The notes below the pieces were generated by a model, which had not been told where the DNA came from, did no database searches, and saw only the letters and a list, made by a program, of their open reading frames with translations. Source: WHSV01 sp050693935 (GTDB lineage: Bacteria > Actinomycetota > CADDZG01 > WHSQ01). From it: a stretch of 64,000 nucleotides of DNA. A program made the translations under genes and the position numbers. The stretch is taken from contig JBOGWU010000130.1 of the NCBI GenBank assembly GCA_050693935.1, positions 1 through 64,000 on the forward strand, read 5' to 3'. Shown piece by piece: positions 62,218 to 64,000 of the stretch (position 1 is the first letter of the stretch; every line of letters starts with the position of its first letter).

Positions 62218-62275
62218 ACTGTTATATACACTGCGGGTTGACGCACCCGGGGCTCAGAGGGAGCGGTCATAGGTC

Positions 62276-63241
62276 GTGACGAGATCTGAGGGCGGGGGCC
62301 AAGAAAGCCCGATCGCGCGGCGCTTTCGACGGTCCAAACCGCCTGCCGGTGTTGACGACCGCAACAGCCTCATAGGCCACCACTGGGTTACGCCGTACCT
62401 GCTTTCCGGTCCGTCGATCGTCATGGTGAGCGTGCTGCTGGCGTTCCCGGTTCTGTACGCCATCTGGGGCAGCTTGTTCGAGACCGAGTTCCTCGGCGGC
62501 CGGCAAAAGTTCGTGGGGCTCAAGCACTACCTGGACTTGTTCAAAGACCCCGATTTCCTGTGGTCGATCGCTCGCAGCCTCATCTTCGTGAGCGGATGCC
62601 TGGTGCTGGGCATCGCGCTCTCCCTGGTCTTTGCGTTCGCTCTGAACAAGGCCGCCGGGGCCCTGCGCTTCCTGCGGGGAGTGACCATCGTCCCGTATCT
62701 CGTTTCCGGTGTCGCTACGGCGGTCATGTTTCGCCTCCTGTTCAACAAGGAGTTCGGTCAAGTGAACCGGGTGCTGGAGTTCATAGGCATCGAGGGCCCG
62801 TCATGGTTCTCCAGCCCGGTACTCGCCATGGTGGCGACGATCGTTGCCCAGGTCTGGTCCGACCTTCCCCTTGCCGTCCTGTTGTTACTGGGCGGGCTGC
62901 AGACCATAGATCCGTCGCTACTGGACGCGGCCGAGGTAGACGGAGCCTCCGGGTGGAATCGCGCCTGGTACGTCTCGATCCCGCTCATCACACCCCAACT
63001 GGCCCTCACCACGGTGTGGTTCAGCTATTCGACGCTTACCTCGCTGGGAGTTGTGCTTGCGCTGACCGGCGGCGGCCCAGTTGACGCCACCAGAACTCTG
63101 CCGATCGTGCTGTACGACACCGCCTTTCGGGACCTCCGCACCCATGAGGCGCTCGCCATCGCCATGATCATTCTCGCCTTCAACGCCCTACTGACGTTGC
63201 TCTACGTGCGCGTATCCCGGCGTTACGACTTGGGGAACTGA
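62276..63241 (+). CDS. Carbohydrate ABC transporter permease, MalF/UgpA type
   Basis: 321 aa with six helices. HHWVTPYLLSGPSIVMVSVLLAFPVLYAI is the typical first helix. The EAA loop is LDAAEVDGASGWNRAWYVSIPLITP. A Gly-rich signature near the end reads LTGGGPVDATRTLPI. It imports sugars, polyols or glycerol-phosphate with the MalG-type partner that follows. GAGGGAG is 12 bases before the GTG. No binding protein or ATPase gene is inside the window; they may follow to the right. Confidence 0.9.
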   Translation: MTRSEGGGQESPIARRFRRSKPPAGVDDRNSLIGHHWVTPYLLSGPSIVMVSVLLAFPVLYAIWGSLFETEFLGGRQKFVGLKHYLDLFKDPDFLWSIARSLIFVSGCLVLGIALSLVFAFALNKAAGALRFLRGVTIVPYLVSGVATAVMFRLLFNKEFGQVNRVLEFIGIEGPSWFSSPVLAMVATIVAQVWSDLPLAVLLLLGGLQTIDPSLLDAAEVDGASGWNRAWYVSIPLITPQLALTTVWFSYSTLTSLGVVLALTGGGPVDATRTLPIVLYDTAFRDLRTHEALAIAMIILAFNALLTLLYVRVSRRYDLGN

Positions 63242-64000
63242 TGAGCACTCGAACCATTCCTTCACTGAGGTTGCCAACCCTGGGGAGCGGATGGATTCGA
63301 ACGGTGCTGATCTCGATCCCGTTGATCGCGCTGCTCGTGTGGACGGTGCTTCCGATATTGATGACGCTTTCGGTGTCGTTCAAGACGCGTGCCGACGTCT
63401 TCGCAAACCCGCAGCTCATCCCCTCGAACCCCACGCTCGAGGCTTATCAGTCGGTATTCGATCGCCAGGGGTTCAGAGGAGCATTCGTCAACAGCGTCGT
63501 CGTCGGCCTGGGGACCGCCGTACTGACCCTGCTCGTGGCCATCCCCGCGGCGTACGCCTTCGCGCGGTTCCGGTTTCGCGGCAGGCATCTGCTCCTTTTG
63601 TTCACCCTGCTCCCGAGGCTCATCCCCGGCTTGGGTCTGATGGTTCCTCTGTACCGGCTGGCGGTCGCCCTGGGCGCCATCGACAAGAAGATGACTCTGA
63701 TCGTCGTATTCACGGGCACCATCCTGCCTCTGGCGGTATGGCTCCTCGTGGGCTTCTTCCAACAGATCCCGCGCGATCTGGAGGAGGCGGCGAACGTCGA
63801 CGGCGCAAACATGTTCTCGCGGATCCGCTTCGTCGTGCTGCCGCTGGCGGTTCCGGCGATGATCACGATCGGCGTGCTCGCGTTCCGCGAGGCCTGGAAC
63901 GAGTTCAACCTCGTGCTTGCGCTGACGCAGAGCCCGGGTAACCGCACGTTGCCCTACGAGCTGTGGTTGATGACCGATACGACCGGCTTCCAAGACAATC
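63241..64000 (+). CDS. Carbohydrate ABC transporter permease, MalG/UgpE type, partial
   Basis: The ATG overlaps the stop of the MalF-type gene (TGATG). 253 codons are visible before the window ends. The visible part has the first helix (VLISIPLIALLVWTVLPIL), the SFKTRADVFANPQLIPSNPT outer segment, LLPRLIPGLGLMVPLYRLAV, and the EAA loop EEAANVDGANMFSRIRFVVLP. The reading frame is intact up to base 64000; only the last ~25 residues should be missing. Confidence 0.92.
   Translation, partial: MSTRTIPSLRLPTLGSGWIRTVLISIPLIALLVWTVLPILMTLSVSFKTRADVFANPQLIPSNPTLEAYQSVFDRQGFRGAFVNSVVVGLGTAVLTLLVAIPAAYAFARFRFRGRHLLLLFTLLPRLIPGLGLMVPLYRLAVALGAIDKKMTLIVVFTGTILPLAVWLLVGFFQQIPRDLEEAANVDGANMFSRIRFVVLPLAVPAMITIGVLAFREAWNEFNLVLALTQSPGNRTLPYELWLMTDTTGFQDN

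Larger units (their letters stand above)
61831..62275. other. 445-bp divergent intergenic region between two ABC importer operons
   Basis: No convincing gene. From left to right: site D (61909-61925), a 20-bp-period direct repeat at 61928-61963 (ACATATCTAT/ACACATCTAT), a GC-rich middle with scattered open frames but no recognised protein, a hairpin at 62180-62198 (CGGCCCG-GCACT-CGGGCCG), and an AT-rich dyad at 62203-62217. The sharp alternation of AT-rich and GC-rich blocks is unlike the rest of the window. The middle could hold a decayed gene, but I cannot assign it. Confidence 0.5.

Overview
The window reads like a chromosome segment of a free-living, probably uncultured high-GC member of the Actinomycetota. 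The base composition is visibly GC-rich, start codons are often GTG or TTG, and genes are packed with 4-bp GTGA/ATGA/TTGA overlaps. Family content also fits: a DUF222-type HNH protein, an AbiEi/DUF559-like protein, TIGR03943/permease pairs and FCD-type GntR regulators. I see no rRNA, tRNA, CRISPR array, transposase or phage gene.

Layout. (1) 1-2807 is the end of a leucine/branched-chain acyl-CoA degradation operon: crotonase, HMG-CoA lyase-like, and biotin carboxylase/BCCP. (2) 2924-11216 holds a GT-C-like membrane protein, a 12-Asp-box secreted protein, a small lipoprotein, an oligopeptide-type binding lipoprotein and an S9 peptidase. (3) 11235-16010 holds divergent acyl-CoA dehydrogenases, then RNase D followed by an NYN/OST-HTH RNA-binding protein. 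(4) 16066-19209 holds an AbiEi-like protein, an aldo-keto reductase and a DUF2304-GT2 fusion.

(5) 19308-44671 is an envelope region and the most unusual part. Two permease/TIGR03943 pairs sit back to back. Around them are members of a membrane-anchored alkaline-phosphatase-superfamily family whose PafA-like C-terminal metal-binding segment lies at the N-terminus, so the proteins look circularly permuted. There are three copies with intact catalytic residues (24297, 27340, 41019) and one copy with the metal ligands and nucleophile lost (21174-22490), translationally coupled to a permease. The same region carries a second GT-C-like protein, a flippase, an O-antigen ligase-like protein, two sulfotransferases, a methyltransferase, a sulfatase-fold hydrolase with Thr in place of Cys, and a PhoD-like phosphatase. 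Together these suggest building and remodelling of a sulfated or phosphorylated cell-surface glycan or lipid; this is inference.

(6) 46007-64000 is a catabolic cluster of unknown substrate. It contains RidA, two M24 metallohydrolases, a double-domain nitrilase, an IPMS/HMGL-type aldolase-lyase, a Zn alcohol dehydrogenase, an ACMSD-type amidohydrolase, two Gfo/Idh/MocA oxidoreductases, a taurine/nitrate-type ABC importer with an extra small membrane protein, and the start of a sugar-type ABC importer. Two closely related GntR/FCD regulators and a shared AT-rich operator-like sequence (best copies at 49138 and 53609, 15 of 17 identical) suggest one regulon. A 20-bp hairpin follows two unrelated genes (20146 and 51232) in the same sense orientation. 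All comparisons with families are from memory and reading, without database searches.
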